Shown here piece by piece: positions 15,573 through 25,499 of a DNA stretch of 64,000 nt. This stretch comes from Mucilaginibacter sp. PPCGB 2223 (lineage in GTDB: Bacteria; Bacteroidota; Bacteroidia; Sphingobacteriales; Sphingobacteriaceae), in assembly GCF_001705515.1 (NCBI RefSeq), contig NZ_MDJS01000001.1, forward strand, positions 1,550,001 to 1,614,000. The letters run 5' to 3'. How positions within the stretch are numbered: position 1 is the first letter of the stretch; each line of letters opens with the position of its first letter. The translations under genes were made by a program, and so were the position numbers. The notes beneath the pieces were generated by a model. It was given only the letters and a program-made list of their open reading frames with translations. It did not search any database and had not been told where the DNA came from.

Positions 15573-18029
15573 TTGCGGGTTATTGCCCGAGCCTGCCCTG
15601 ATCTGTTCGGCTTCGGCGCCCGTATGCCGCGAGCGCTCTGCTTTAACTGTTTTATTGCCAAACTTGTAGGTAAAGCTGAGGAGTATAGTACGAAATTCGG
15701 TCTGATCGGTACCGGTAACATTCAGGTTTGAATAATTGGATGTGAACCTGTTACGCTTACTGTTAAAAATATCGTTTACATTGAGAGCCAGGGTCGCCTG
15801 TTTACTTATGTTTTTGGTAATGTTCCCGTCAAAATTATACGCCGATTTGTACTGATTAACCCCGTAGGTTGTCGGTATTTCGTATTCGCTGTCGAACCCG
15901 ATTTTAAAACTTTTACCAATATGGAATATTTGCTTTACCAGTAAGTCAAGATCGATCCCGGTATGATTGAGATAAGCTTCAGCAGGGTTTGCTGTTAACC
16001 ATTGATATGATCCCGACACGGCGGCGTTTACTTCCCACCACGAAACAGGGTCAAATTCTCCGTTAAAATTAAAACTATAAACATAACGGTTGCCTAAGTT
16101 AGATTTATGTGTGATCAGTATTTTTGAACTATCATTCTGCGAAAAGACAGCCATTATAAAATTATGGAACTTGGCAAATTGCAGCGAAACAGAAAACTTA
16201 TCCTTGTAAAGATGCTGCAGTTGCACCACATCGATATAAACCGGCTTTAGATATGGATTGCCCATATAATAGCTGTACTGATCCTGGTAGGCAATAAATG
16301 GGTTAAGGTCGGTATAAAAAGGCCGGTAAATGCTTCGCCCGTAAGTAAGGTGCAGCACGTTGTTATTGTTTAATTTATCGGTGATCTTAACATCCGGAAA
16401 AAAGTCGAGATAGTTGTTTTTAACATCCGTTTTATTGGTCGGCGATACTCCTTCGGATGTGGTTTGCTCAACCCTTAAACCTGCTTCAAAACTCAATTTT
16501 TTGTTTGGTGTGTAGTTATAAGTTACCGCGCCGGCTTTCACGGTTTCGGTAAAATCAAATTGGTTGGTAAACCGCGGGTCGGGTTGGTAAACTTTGTTAA
16601 CTATCTCGCCAAAGTCGAGGTTGTTGTGTGTTTTAACGTAATCTGTTTTCGCAACTACCGAAAGGCTCGAGGTTTTCGACAGGTTCACATCATAAACTAT
16701 GTTGGATGTATATATCTTAAAATTCGACGGAAAGCTATTTTGTATGGCCAGGCTGCGATACGGCTGAACATTAGTAACATTAAAATAATCGCTGTTGATC
16801 ATTTCGAGCGGGCTACGGTTGTAGCTGAAATAATCCAGATCGACTGATAGCTCTCCTGCTTTGTCGAAATTGCCTTTATAATTTAAATCGACAGCTACCT
16901 GGGCTGCTTTACTATCCAGTTTAGCGGTAGTTGCCACGCTCGAATCGCGTACACCCTGGTTGGCAATATTGGTTGTGGTGCTTTTCTTTAAAGTAAAGCT
17001 ATTGGTTAACCCTCTTACCAAAAAGCCGATAATATGTTTGGGGCTAAAATTATAGTCGGCCCCGAACTGGTAAACGTTGGATGCTTTGCTTTGGTCCGAA
17101 AAATAGTCGGCGTTTACTTCGGTGAGCAGGCCTTTATAGTTCACCAGCCTGTCGGTTATAAATATGCGGTTATAGGGCGTGTAGGTATAAGCATAATTAC
17201 CGAATACATCCAGGTTTTTTAAGCGCCAGTTAAAATTAAATCCCGTGCTGCTCCTAAACCTCGAGCCATGATCGTTGCTGATCTGTTGCGCACCGTTGGT
17301 AACGTTTGCCGATCCGTTGATCCCCATGCCCTCGCTACGTACCAGCTTGATATTGATAACCCCGCCATTTGCAGCATCGTATTTTGCTCCCGGGCTGTTA
17401 ATCAGTTCAATCTGATCGATCATGCTGCTCGGTGTGGCCTGGAGCATATCTATCAATGCGTCGGGCGGCATATAGGTGGGCTTATTGTCGATCAATACCA
17501 ACACATTGCCCTTGCCCTCAAGGCTGATGGTGTTATCGTTATCGACCTTAACGCCGGGTGATTTTTTAAGTATTTCCAAAGCGTTGCTTCCGGTCGAGGT
17601 AACACTGTTCTGGATGTTAAGGATCCGTTTACCGGGTTTGTTTTCGATGAAAGGCTTTGAAGCTACCACATCGATCTGCCCTAACTGGTTATTGCTTAGT
17701 TGTAATTTAATTACACCGACATCGACAATTACCGAGCGGTTAAGGCGATAAACCTTGGTAGTAGTTTTGATATAACTGATATCGGTTACCTTAATGAGGT
17801 ACGAACCGGGCTGCAGATCGTTGAACTCGAATTTACCATCTTTATTACAAATGGTAAATTTGACCACGCTGGAATCCGCTGACCGCAACAGATATACTGT
17901 AACATCCTTTACAGGAACATTTTGAATATCTGCCACCAAACCGATAATCGTACCATTATTGGTTTGGGCATTTGCAGTACAAAAATTGGTCAGTATAAAT
18001 AAAAAAAGTAAATTTTTGTAAAATTTCAA
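15570..18029 (-). CDS. TonB-dependent receptor / outer-membrane beta-barrel family protein
   Basis: This 819-residue outer-membrane protein begins with a signal peptide ending near ANAQ (residue 22), then a carboxypeptidase-like regulatory domain (about 25-110; GTIIGLVADIQNVPVKDVTVYL). A plug domain follows (about 120-240; GSNALEILKKSPGV, GKGNVLVLIDNKPTY, ELINSPGAKYDAANGGVINIKL), then a long barrel of alternating beta strands to the end. This is the OMP_b-brl_3 type of receptor, likely to import a ligand powered by TonB. No SusD-like partner lies alongside, so the ligand is unknown. The C-terminal 30 residues extend past the last strand in a polar tail. Confidence 0.88.
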   Translation of the reverse strand: MKFYKNLLFLFILTNFCTANAQTNNGTIIGLVADIQNVPVKDVTVYLLRSADSSVVKFTICNKDGKFEFNDLQPGSYLIKVTDISYIKTTTKVYRLNRSVIVDVGVIKLQLSNNQLGQIDVVASKPFIENKPGKRILNIQNSVTSTGSNALEILKKSPGVKVDNDNTISLEGKGNVLVLIDNKPTYMPPDALIDMLQATPSSMIDQIELINSPGAKYDAANGGVINIKLVRSEGMGINGSANVTNGAQQISNDHGSRFRSSTGFNFNWRLKNLDVFGNYAYTYTPYNRIFITDRLVNYKGLLTEVNADYFSDQSKASNVYQFGADYNFSPKHIIGFLVRGLTNSFTLKKSTTTNIANQGVRDSSVATTAKLDSKAAQVAVDLNYKGNFDKAGELSVDLDYFSYNRSPLEMINSDYFNVTNVQPYRSLAIQNSFPSNFKIYTSNIVYDVNLSKTSSLSVVAKTDYVKTHNNLDFGEIVNKVYQPDPRFTNQFDFTETVKAGAVTYNYTPNKKLSFEAGLRVEQTTSEGVSPTNKTDVKNNYLDFFPDVKITDKLNNNNVLHLTYGRSIYRPFYTDLNPFIAYQDQYSYYMGNPYLKPVYIDVVQLQHLYKDKFSVSLQFAKFHNFIMAVFSQNDSSKILITHKSNLGNRYVYSFNFNGEFDPVSWWEVNAAVSGSYQWLTANPAEAYLNHTGIDLDLLVKQIFHIGKSFKIGFDSEYEIPTTYGVNQYKSAYNFDGNITKNISKQATLALNVNDIFNSKRNRFTSNYSNLNVTGTDQTEFRTILLSFTYKFGNKTVKAERSRHTGAEAEQIRAGSGNNPQ

Positions 18030-18349
18030 CCGCTCGCTAATAAATATTTACCATATTTAAATCCAGTCACAAAATAGTTACATCAGCTTAAAATAGCAAA
18101 CAGATTTAACAATTTATTATTCTAAAAAGAAAACCTTTTAGCATTAAGAGTGATAGCAACCTCGCCAAATTTATTAAATCAAAATATAATTTATTATTGA
18201 CAGCTGTTAACAGATATATTTTTCCGAAAGTATAATTTTTTTTTCAAACCAAAAACAAGTCGCATCAACTTCCTCTTGTTAATTAATTTGCTTACTTTTC
18301 CCCTTAAAACACCACTGTTTTAAAGGCCTGATTGGGGTCGAAATTATTT
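18030..18349. other. Divergent AT-rich promoter region
   Basis: The stretch separates the divergently transcribed TonB receptor and glucosidase genes. It is strongly AT-rich and has one full -7 match on the minus strand (TAAATTTG, 18166-18173), which would give a leader of about 130 nt for the receptor. No clear box was found for the plus-strand gene. No small ORF or RNA gene was recognised. Confidence 0.45.
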
Positions 18350-20977
18350 ATGGCTAAAACGGATACAAACCCTGAGCAACTACGGTTAGACGAAAACAGT
18401 AAAAAAGAGGTTCCGTTAGAGCACTGGGGACCTTATTTAAGTGAACGACAATGGGCTACCGTAAGGGAAGATTATAGCGAAAATGGCGACGCATGGGGCT
18501 ATCTCACACATGATCAGGCCCGGAGCCGCGCTTATCGCTGGGGCGAGGATGGACTGGCTGGCATATCAGATTATCACCAGCGCCTTTGCTTTGCAATTGC
18601 CTTATGGAACGGCAACGACCCTATCTTAAAAGAACGCCTGTTCGGCCTGCCCAACGGTCAGGGTAACCACGGTGAAGATGTTAAGGAACTTTACTATTAC
18701 CTGGATAATGTGCCCACACATTATTATATGCAATATTTATATAAATATCCGCAGGACAGGTTTCCATATAACGACCTGGTTAGCACCAATATACAGCGCT
18801 CGAAACTTGAACCGGAATATGAGCTGCTGGATACGGGCGTATTTGACAACGACCGGTATTTTGATGTATATGTAACCTACGCAAAAAAGAACAGCGAGGA
18901 CATTCACATCAGTATTGAAATAATTAACCGGGGTACCGATGCCGCCAGCATCACGGTATTACCCACGCTCTGGTTTTACAATTACTGGCAGTTTGATAAA
19001 GTAAAACCCAAACCGCTCATCACTAAAATGGGCCCCAACTGTGTAAGGGCCAACCACCCCAACAGCGGCGGTTATTACCTTTATCATCAGCCTGCGGATA
19101 CCGCATTTTTTACAGAGAATGATACCAATGTCGAGCGCCTTTTTGGTATACCCAATCCAACTGCTTTTGTAAAGGATGCTTTTCACAATGCCATTATCAA
19201 TAAGGCTAATGTTGACAGGTTAGAGAGCAAAGAGACGGGCACAAAATACGCACCCGTTTACAAGTTTAAAATTAGCGGTAAGGGCAGTGCGCGCATTTAC
19301 CTGCGGCTTTGTAAGGGCCAGGTACAAAATCCTTTCGATGCCGAGTTTGAGGCCATGTTTGCTAAGAGAAAAAAAGAAGCCGATGATTTTTACGCTTCTA
19401 TACTGCCGCCCAATACTACTCCCGAACATGCCATCATACAGCGCCAGGCTTTAGCAGGCCTGCTCTGGAGCAAGCAGTACTATCACTACGATACGCGATT
19501 AATGGTTTATAACGGGCGGAATACCTCTCCGGCTTTCGAAACCAGGCCAAACGGGCGTAACAGCAACTGGAAATATCTCAAAAACCAGGACGTAATATTA
19601 ATGCCCGATAAATGGGAATACCCCTGGTATGCCGCCTGGGATTTGGCCTTCCATTGCGTACCGATGGCATTGATAGACCCTGTGTTTGCCAAAAACCAGC
19701 TCATCCTCATTATGCGCGAGTGGTATATGAACCCCGAGGGGCAAATACCAGCTTATGAATGGAACTTCAGCGATGTAAACCCACCCGTGCAGGCCTGGGC
19801 GGCATTGCAGGTTTACCGTATCGAAAAGGAAAAGAAAGGTACCGGGGATATTACTTTTTTAAAGCGCGTTTTTCAGAAGCTGGTGGTAAATTTTACCTGG
19901 TGGGCCAACCGGAAAGACATCGATGGCAATAATATTTTTTCGGGCGGTTTTTTAGGCTTAGATAATATCGGCGTTTTCGATCGCAGCGCCCAGATAAAAG
20001 ACGCTGTTTTGGAGCAGGTCGACGGTACCAGTTGGATGGGCACATTCGCCCTCAATATGATGGATATTGCTATCGAAATAGCATTGGTTGACGAAGCTTT
20101 CGAAGACATGGCCGTAAAATTTTATGAGCATTTTGTGTTAATAGCCGAAGCACTGAATGAGCTGGGGCTGTGGGATAACGAGGACCAGTTTTTTTATGAT
20201 ACCCTGCGTTTGCAGGATGGCACGCCACATCACCTCAAAGTACGTTCATTAGTAGGTTTAATATCCATGTTTGCGGTATCTGTATTTCATTTGGATGAAA
20301 ATGATCAGCGTTTGAAGGATTTCAGGAAAAGGGCTGGCTGGCTTAACCGTTACCGCGAACAGAATAAGCTTTTTTTACCGTTGAGCATTGATGATAAAGG
20401 CAACTATCTGCTGTCGCTTGTACCCTACGACAGGTTATTAAAGCTTATTGACAGGATAGCCGATGAGGATGAGTTTTTATCAAAAGGCGGCATCAGGGCC
20501 TTATCCAAGTATCACTTAAATCATCCTTACCGCGTCAATATTGCTGGTGCCGATTATAGTGTCGACTACGAACCCGGCGATTCGACATCGAACTTATTTG
20601 GCGGAAATTCCAATTGGCGCGGCCCTATCTGGATACCGATGAATTTTATGATCATCAACGCCCTGAAAAAATATGCGCAATACTACGGCGATACCACGAA
20701 GATCAATTTCCCGAAAGGCTCAGATCAGCAACTCACCCTGCACCAGGTGGCTGATGAGCTAAGCAAACGCCTCATCAATATTTTTGAAGTGGATGAAAAA
20801 GGTGAACGGCCTGTAAACGGCGCGCACCAGGAGTTTTACAAAAAGCCCGAAAACGCCGACCTGATCCTGTTCTATGAGTATTTCCATGGCGATGATGCGC
20901 ACGGACTGGGCGCAAGCCACCAAACCGGGTGGACTGCGTTGATCGCCAACTTAGTAAACGATATATTCAGAAATTAA
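18350..20977 (+). CDS. GH63-type glucosidase (MGH1-like)
   Basis: This 875-residue cytoplasmic protein matches the large bacterial GH63/MGH1-like glucosidase family. It opens with the characteristic region EHWGPYLSERQWATVREDYS, then GLAGISDYHQRLCFA. The (alpha/alpha)6 catalytic part includes EYPWYAAWDLAFHC (putative acid Asp), SGGFLGLDNIGVFDRS, SNWRGPIWIPMNF and HQTGWTALIANL near the end. The family hydrolyses alpha-glucosides such as glucosylglycerate or related compatible solutes; the substrate here is not determined. The ATG at 18350 is preferred to an in-frame TTG at 18332. No signal peptide is seen. It is a single-gene unit flanked by outer-membrane protein genes. Confidence 0.88.
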   Translation: MAKTDTNPEQLRLDENSKKEVPLEHWGPYLSERQWATVREDYSENGDAWGYLTHDQARSRAYRWGEDGLAGISDYHQRLCFAIALWNGNDPILKERLFGLPNGQGNHGEDVKELYYYLDNVPTHYYMQYLYKYPQDRFPYNDLVSTNIQRSKLEPEYELLDTGVFDNDRYFDVYVTYAKKNSEDIHISIEIINRGTDAASITVLPTLWFYNYWQFDKVKPKPLITKMGPNCVRANHPNSGGYYLYHQPADTAFFTENDTNVERLFGIPNPTAFVKDAFHNAIINKANVDRLESKETGTKYAPVYKFKISGKGSARIYLRLCKGQVQNPFDAEFEAMFAKRKKEADDFYASILPPNTTPEHAIIQRQALAGLLWSKQYYHYDTRLMVYNGRNTSPAFETRPNGRNSNWKYLKNQDVILMPDKWEYPWYAAWDLAFHCVPMALIDPVFAKNQLILIMREWYMNPEGQIPAYEWNFSDVNPPVQAWAALQVYRIEKEKKGTGDITFLKRVFQKLVVNFTWWANRKDIDGNNIFSGGFLGLDNIGVFDRSAQIKDAVLEQVDGTSWMGTFALNMMDIAIEIALVDEAFEDMAVKFYEHFVLIAEALNELGLWDNEDQFFYDTLRLQDGTPHHLKVRSLVGLISMFAVSVFHLDENDQRLKDFRKRAGWLNRYREQNKLFLPLSIDDKGNYLLSLVPYDRLLKLIDRIADEDEFLSKGGIRALSKYHLNHPYRVNIAGADYSVDYEPGDSTSNLFGGNSNWRGPIWIPMNFMIINALKKYAQYYGDTTKINFPKGSDQQLTLHQVADELSKRLINIFEVDEKGERPVNGAHQEFYKKPENADLILFYEYFHGDDAHGLGASHQTGWTALIANLVNDIFRN

Positions 20978-20991
20978 GGCACAAGTTAATT

Positions 20992-22050
20992 TCACAGTAA
21001 ATTATCACTCTTAAACTTCACCAGTTTTTTGCGGCCGACATCGTAGATGAGCCTAAACGCCTGCTGACTATCCCCGGTAAAGCCCGGCGATTGGTGCAGG
21101 CTGATGATAAACTGGCCTTTTAATCGTTTATAGATAAAGGGCGAATAGATGATATCTAAGCGGTTGTAAAAGGTTTTTTCATAGAACGAATCGCCATAAT
21201 CGATGTGGCTGCCCTGGCCGGCATAAACCTCATCGAAGAAAGCGAACCTGTGGTAACTCAAATATGCGCTGGCCACAAAGCCCTTCGGTATTTTAAACCC
21301 GTCGATACCTCGGGTACGCTCGAGCGAGATCATACCGCCAATATCAACCTTCAGCGAATCGAAGACTGTACGGTGGCTAAAGTCCAACCCTACACGGATC
21401 TGGGCGCCGCCGTTATCCGATATTCCGGCCTGCGGGCCGTTAGAGGCATCTCCCGCATCATGCAGGAGCAAAAAGTAGTGTGATAGAAAGAACGGCCCTT
21501 TTGGATTAGGAATATACGTACCGCCATCGCCGAATAAAAACTGCTCGCGGTCGGTAAGCGTCTGGCGGCTTACCCAGTCTATCCAGATAGTTTCATAACC
21601 ATATTGTGTATGCAGCGAGGTTAACAGCCCCTGAACATTCGGGCGCTCGTAGCGCAAGGTATCGTTCAATAAAGCGCGGGGGTACTGCGTCAGCAAGCCT
21701 TCCCGCGGAAATTCGCCTACATTAAATGTCCATTTCTGGCTTTGGTAATGATAGTAAGCAACCGGGTCGGTATTTACCCAAAAAGGCTTCCCGCCAAACT
21801 CATGCTGGCCGTTAACACCTATTATAAAATGGTTCAGGCTATCGAGGTTAATGCCGAAATCTATCATAGTGCGGGTTCCAGAGTAAGTGCGCGAACGTGG
21901 CACAAAAGCCGAATACTCGCGGTTATCCATATAACCCAGGCCATTAAAATGCACGTCCAGGCTGCCTTGTTTTTCGTCGCCCTGCTGTGCAAAAGCGGTG
22001 GTGCCTGATAATATCGAAATAAAAAAAAGTAGCGTAAACTTATGGCTCAT
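20992..22050 (-). CDS. Predicted outer-membrane beta-barrel protein, 352 aa
   Basis: Family not recognised. A signal peptide ends near AFAQ (residue 22). The rest shows alternating hydrophobic/polar strands rich in aromatic residues (VDIGGMISLER, GFVASAYLSYHRF, RLDIIYSPFIYKRL, GQFIISLHQSP) and ends close to a strand-like RLIYDVGRKK segment. This suggests an outer-membrane barrel of about 14-16 strands. It is the last of three minus-strand barrel genes, 47 bp after a RemB-like gene, so possibly co-transcribed. No function can be assigned. Confidence 0.75.
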   Translation of the reverse strand: MSHKFTLLFFISILSGTTAFAQQGDEKQGSLDVHFNGLGYMDNREYSAFVPRSRTYSGTRTMIDFGINLDSLNHFIIGVNGQHEFGGKPFWVNTDPVAYYHYQSQKWTFNVGEFPREGLLTQYPRALLNDTLRYERPNVQGLLTSLHTQYGYETIWIDWVSRQTLTDREQFLFGDGGTYIPNPKGPFFLSHYFLLLHDAGDASNGPQAGISDNGGAQIRVGLDFSHRTVFDSLKVDIGGMISLERTRGIDGFKIPKGFVASAYLSYHRFAFFDEVYAGQGSHIDYGDSFYEKTFYNRLDIIYSPFIYKRLKGQFIISLHQSPGFTGDSQQAFRLIYDVGRKKLVKFKSDNLL

Positions 22051-22097
22051 GTTGTGATATAAGGCTGCGAATTTACAATGAAAAAGTGAGCCGGTTG

Positions 22098-23714
22098 TTA
22101 AAAATCGTTGTAAATATTGCGGAACGAACTGCGTAGCCCAAACGTGATCATCCCGGTTTTGTTATTGAATACGCTATTCTTTTCGTCGCGATATAATGCT
22201 CCAAGTTCCAGCCTCAAATTGTATTTCGGATTGAGGAGATAGGCTATTTTTCCTTCGGCATAATAAAAATCGGTGCGTAAACCCTGTCCTATAAAGTTAC
22301 CAGTGGTTTTGGCAGGCGTTTGATACGATTCGAAAATATTTTGCCCATAATTAAGCCCGTTCATGTCCATCCCGTAATAGGCATAATTAAGCTGTCCCTG
22401 CAGATCAAAACGGCCTGTCGAGTAGTTTAATATTCCGAGCCACTCTCTAAAGTTTGCCCCAAGCGGGTGAGCCAAAGGCTCGTCGTAATGCGAGTAGTTT
22501 CTGAATCCTACCGTCTCGGTATAAGTATAAGGTTTGGCTGCGTTAAATTCGAACAGGTAATTCAATGTTTTTACTTTCAGCAAGTCGGCGCCGCGTATGC
22601 CCAGCTGGTAAGCATATTTGTTCCGCGAACTGCCGTTGCTGGAGAAGAAATCGCCTGCCTGAAACTCGGTCAGATAAAATTGGCCGTAAACAATGTTCTT
22701 ATCGGCAAATTTCCATTTGAAGGTTAGGCCAAGCCCGTTTTTATCTGGCGAACCATGTGAAGATTCGACCGTGGTAAGGAACGTCAGCGGGCTGGCGTAA
22801 CTGAAATCAAACCCGCGTTTGTGGCCTACGCTGTCCCTGTCGGCCGAAACCAGCGACTCGAAAAACCCCAGCGAAACCCGGTTGCTTACGCTCCAGTCGA
22901 TATATTGAAAATAACCCCATTTTTTGAGGTTCGAGTTATCGCCTGGCACTTTTGGTCCGTTAGGGTCTTCAAATAAAGAATATAGTGCAATGTATTTAAC
23001 GCTGCCTACATTGACCGTTGCTTTAAAAAAAGGATAGGGTGAGGCATAATCGGATAATAACATTGAGCGGTAACCATCGCCGATAAAGTTTTTATCCTGC
23101 CCGGCGGTAAAGTTTACATACTTAACCGGCGTGTAGGATAGCAGAAAGGCGTAATACGACCAATCGGTAATATTGCTCCCGCGATTGGTTACCCGGGTTT
23201 GCCCGGGCACTACGCCCGTGCTGTTGGCGTAGTTGGTAATATAAGCCGGCAGTTGTGCCTTGTTATTATAGCCGCTGCCATAAAAAGAGAATTTAGAGCC
23301 AATGGTGCCGCCAACCTGGTAGCCTAAAGTGGTTAGCCAGGTAGCTTTGCTGCTGGCAAAGTCGTACCCGGTTTGCAGGTCGGGAAGTATGTCTGCATAA
23401 AGCGTATAACCGGCCCGTTGCACATCAACCAGGTGTTCGTTAAAAAAGCGCCCCTTTAACAGGCCATTGGCCTTATTGTTAGCTTGCATTAACGAGTCGT
23501 ATTTGTGCCTGAGCAAGGTATCATCAACAAACCATGGTTTTATCGAGGTATGTATTGCAGTATTCGTTGCATACAGTTCGGTGCTGAATTTTTGATAAAA
23601 CTGGTACGAATAAGGTTGGTATACAGACTGCGCTCTTAGCGCAGATGCCGCCAAAACCATCACCATCAAAAACAGCAGTACCCGTTGGTATATTTTAGAT
23701 ATATCGATGTTCAT
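22098..23714 (-). CDS. RemB/Wzi-like outer-membrane protein, second copy of a tandem pair
   Basis: This 538-residue protein has a signal peptide (MVMVLAASALRAQ, cleavage near residue 30) and then a motif set shared by RemB-like gliding motility and Wzi-like capsule-assembly barrels: YQPYSYQFYQKFS, a NFTAGQDKNFIGDGYRSMLL segment around residues 200-220, and the C-terminal GLRSSFRNIYNDF. It is a close paralogue of the upstream gene (23724-25331), sharing these motifs in the same order and nearly the same length; the gap is 9 bp. RemB supports spreading motility on surfaces in flavobacteria; a capsule or exopolysaccharide attachment role is an alternative. Confidence 0.82.
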   Translation of the reverse strand: MNIDISKIYQRVLLFLMVMVLAASALRAQSVYQPYSYQFYQKFSTELYATNTAIHTSIKPWFVDDTLLRHKYDSLMQANNKANGLLKGRFFNEHLVDVQRAGYTLYADILPDLQTGYDFASSKATWLTTLGYQVGGTIGSKFSFYGSGYNNKAQLPAYITNYANSTGVVPGQTRVTNRGSNITDWSYYAFLLSYTPVKYVNFTAGQDKNFIGDGYRSMLLSDYASPYPFFKATVNVGSVKYIALYSLFEDPNGPKVPGDNSNLKKWGYFQYIDWSVSNRVSLGFFESLVSADRDSVGHKRGFDFSYASPLTFLTTVESSHGSPDKNGLGLTFKWKFADKNIVYGQFYLTEFQAGDFFSSNGSSRNKYAYQLGIRGADLLKVKTLNYLFEFNAAKPYTYTETVGFRNYSHYDEPLAHPLGANFREWLGILNYSTGRFDLQGQLNYAYYGMDMNGLNYGQNIFESYQTPAKTTGNFIGQGLRTDFYYAEGKIAYLLNPKYNLRLELGALYRDEKNSVFNNKTGMITFGLRSSFRNIYNDF

Positions 23715-23723
23715 ACGTTGCGA

Positions 23724-25331
23724 TTAAAAATCATGGTAAAGGTTTCTGAAACTGCTGCGCAGGCCAAAAGTTATCAGCGTTGTTTTCGTATCCGAAACCG
23801 CATTTTTCTCCTGACGCAGTAATGCCCCTACTTCAACCCGCAGGTTATATTTCGGGTTGAGCACATACGCTATTGTCCCTTCGGCGTATTTTAAAGTGGT
23901 TGCCAGGCCCTGCCCGGTACTTCCATTAGCAACCGATACGTTATCGGGTAAGGTAATGTCTTTACCGTAGTTAATCCCTCCGGAGTTTAAACCGTATGTT
24001 GCATAGTTTAACTGTCCCTGCAAATCAAATTTTCCTATCGAATAATTTAGTATCCCCAGGTACTCCTTAAAATTAGCCCCGAACGGATGCCCAAGCGGCT
24101 CGCTGAACTGCGTATAGTTAACTATTGGGTTTTGATCGGCGTAGGTATACGGATCGGCTGTATTGTATTCGAACAGATAGTTCAGCGCCTTTATTTTAAA
24201 CAGGTCCGCCCCGCGGAAGCCTAATTGATAGGCGTTCCTTGTCGTCGACCCGTTATCGAAAAGCAGTTGCCCGTAAACTGTCGTCTTATCCAGCACTTTG
24301 TATCTGGCGTTAAAGCCCAATAAAGTATGGTCGGTAATAGGCGATGACGGCCCTATAGAGCTTGAAAAAATCAAGGGGTTAATATAGTTGAGGTCAAACC
24401 CGTGCCGGTTGCCCTGGTCATCAGTCTCGGCGGCTATCAATGCGTTGAAAAAACCCAGCGAAGCACGGTTGGTCACATTCCAATCCACATAATGAAACAC
24501 TGCCCACTTGCGCCTGTTATTTGCGCCGCTGGTATTCAGATCAAACTTATGAGCATTCTGATCGTCGAGATAGGCCCACATGGTCATATATCGTACATTT
24601 TTGCCCAGGTCGGCAGTTAAGCGGAACAAAGGATAGCTCGAAGAATAATCAGATAACAATACCGAGCGGTAACCATCGCCGATAAACATTTTATCCATAC
24701 CCAGGTTAAGCATAATGGCATTTGAAGCCTGGAAGCCCAATAACACAGTAGAGTACGACCAGTCGCTGCTGTTTTTAACCGTGGTTTGGCCTATAACGGT
24801 TCTGTCCTGTGCCTGGCCAGGTACAAAAGCTTTGGTCTGGATATACGCTTGCTCATAATTGGCAAAACGGCCCTGGTTTTCGTACCCGCTGGCAAAAAAG
24901 AAAAACCGGGAGCCAATTGAGCCGCCGGCTTCGTACCCCCTGGTATTGATATAAGTGGTCTTGCTATCGTTTAGTTCGCGGCCCTGGCCGATATCTGTCA
25001 GGTAATCAAAGTAAAAAGTAAACTCCTTGTTCCTGACTTCGGCAATATGCCCGTTAAATAAAACCCGGTGTATCCAGCTGTTTTTACGATTATCGGTATT
25101 GTTCAGCATGAGCGAGTCATACCGTGGACGCAGTGCGCTGCTATCGCCGATAAAATATGGTTTTACCGATGTGTGCAGTTTTGTTAACGGGCTATACACA
25201 TCAATATTCAGCTTTTGGTAAAACTGGTAACTATACGGCTGATAATCCAGCTGAGCAAATGCCGGTAGAGCAAACAGGATAGAAAAAAGGGTAACTAACA
25301 GAGCTTTTTTATACCGGTGGCAATATTTCAT
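23724..25331 (-). CDS. RemB/Wzi-like outer-membrane protein, first copy of a tandem pair
   Basis: This 535-residue protein starts with a signal peptide (VTLFSILFALPAFAQ) and continues LDYQPYSYQFYQKLN, mirroring its neighbour. The conserved MDKMFIGDGYRSVLLSDYSS segment (about residues 205-225), YLFEYNTADPYTY, and the terminal GLRSSFRNLYHDF are shared with the copy downstream, and the lengths differ by 3 residues. It is first in the run of three barrel genes and has a TATTTTTG box 63 bp upstream. Probably arose by tandem duplication followed by substantial divergence. Function as for the RemB/Wzi family, unproven here. Confidence 0.82.
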   Translation of the reverse strand: MKYCHRYKKALLVTLFSILFALPAFAQLDYQPYSYQFYQKLNIDVYSPLTKLHTSVKPYFIGDSSALRPRYDSLMLNNTDNRKNSWIHRVLFNGHIAEVRNKEFTFYFDYLTDIGQGRELNDSKTTYINTRGYEAGGSIGSRFFFFASGYENQGRFANYEQAYIQTKAFVPGQAQDRTVIGQTTVKNSSDWSYSTVLLGFQASNAIMLNLGMDKMFIGDGYRSVLLSDYSSSYPLFRLTADLGKNVRYMTMWAYLDDQNAHKFDLNTSGANNRRKWAVFHYVDWNVTNRASLGFFNALIAAETDDQGNRHGFDLNYINPLIFSSSIGPSSPITDHTLLGFNARYKVLDKTTVYGQLLFDNGSTTRNAYQLGFRGADLFKIKALNYLFEYNTADPYTYADQNPIVNYTQFSEPLGHPFGANFKEYLGILNYSIGKFDLQGQLNYATYGLNSGGINYGKDITLPDNVSVANGSTGQGLATTLKYAEGTIAYVLNPKYNLRVEVGALLRQEKNAVSDTKTTLITFGLRSSFRNLYHDF

Positions 25332-25394
25332 AGGCGTACGTTGGTGCTTTTATTAACGGCAAAAAGCGGGTTATGTTTTTATGCACTATCGCCG

Positions 25395-25402
25395 CAAAAA
25401 TA
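25395..25402 (-). promoter_or_regulatory. -7 element for the RemB-like tandem genes
   Basis: On the minus strand this reads TATTTTTG, 63 bp upstream of the ATG at 25331. There is no correctly spaced -33 box. Confidence 0.4.
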
Positions 25403-25452
25403 AAATAAATAATCACATACCCCTTTTTATTTAACAAACGCGCACAAATAAC

Positions 25453-25479
25453 AAAGGCCATACTTTAAGCATGGCCTTT
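25453..25479 (-). terminator. Hairpin terminator after the DUF2723 gene
   Basis: AAAGGCCAT and ATGGCCTTT form a perfect 9-bp stem with a 9-nt loop, starting 20 bp past the stop at 25500. Its minus-strand 3' side continues GTTATTTGT, a weak T-tract. Confidence 0.7.
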
Positions 25480-25499
25480 GGTTGTATAGTCGGAACAGA

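Noticed and set aside
18332..18349. TTG start for the glucosidase
   Set aside because: The ATG at 18350 gives a normal N-terminus; the six-residue extension has no support. The same reasoning applied to TTG starts at 8955, 29438, 29937 and 35916.
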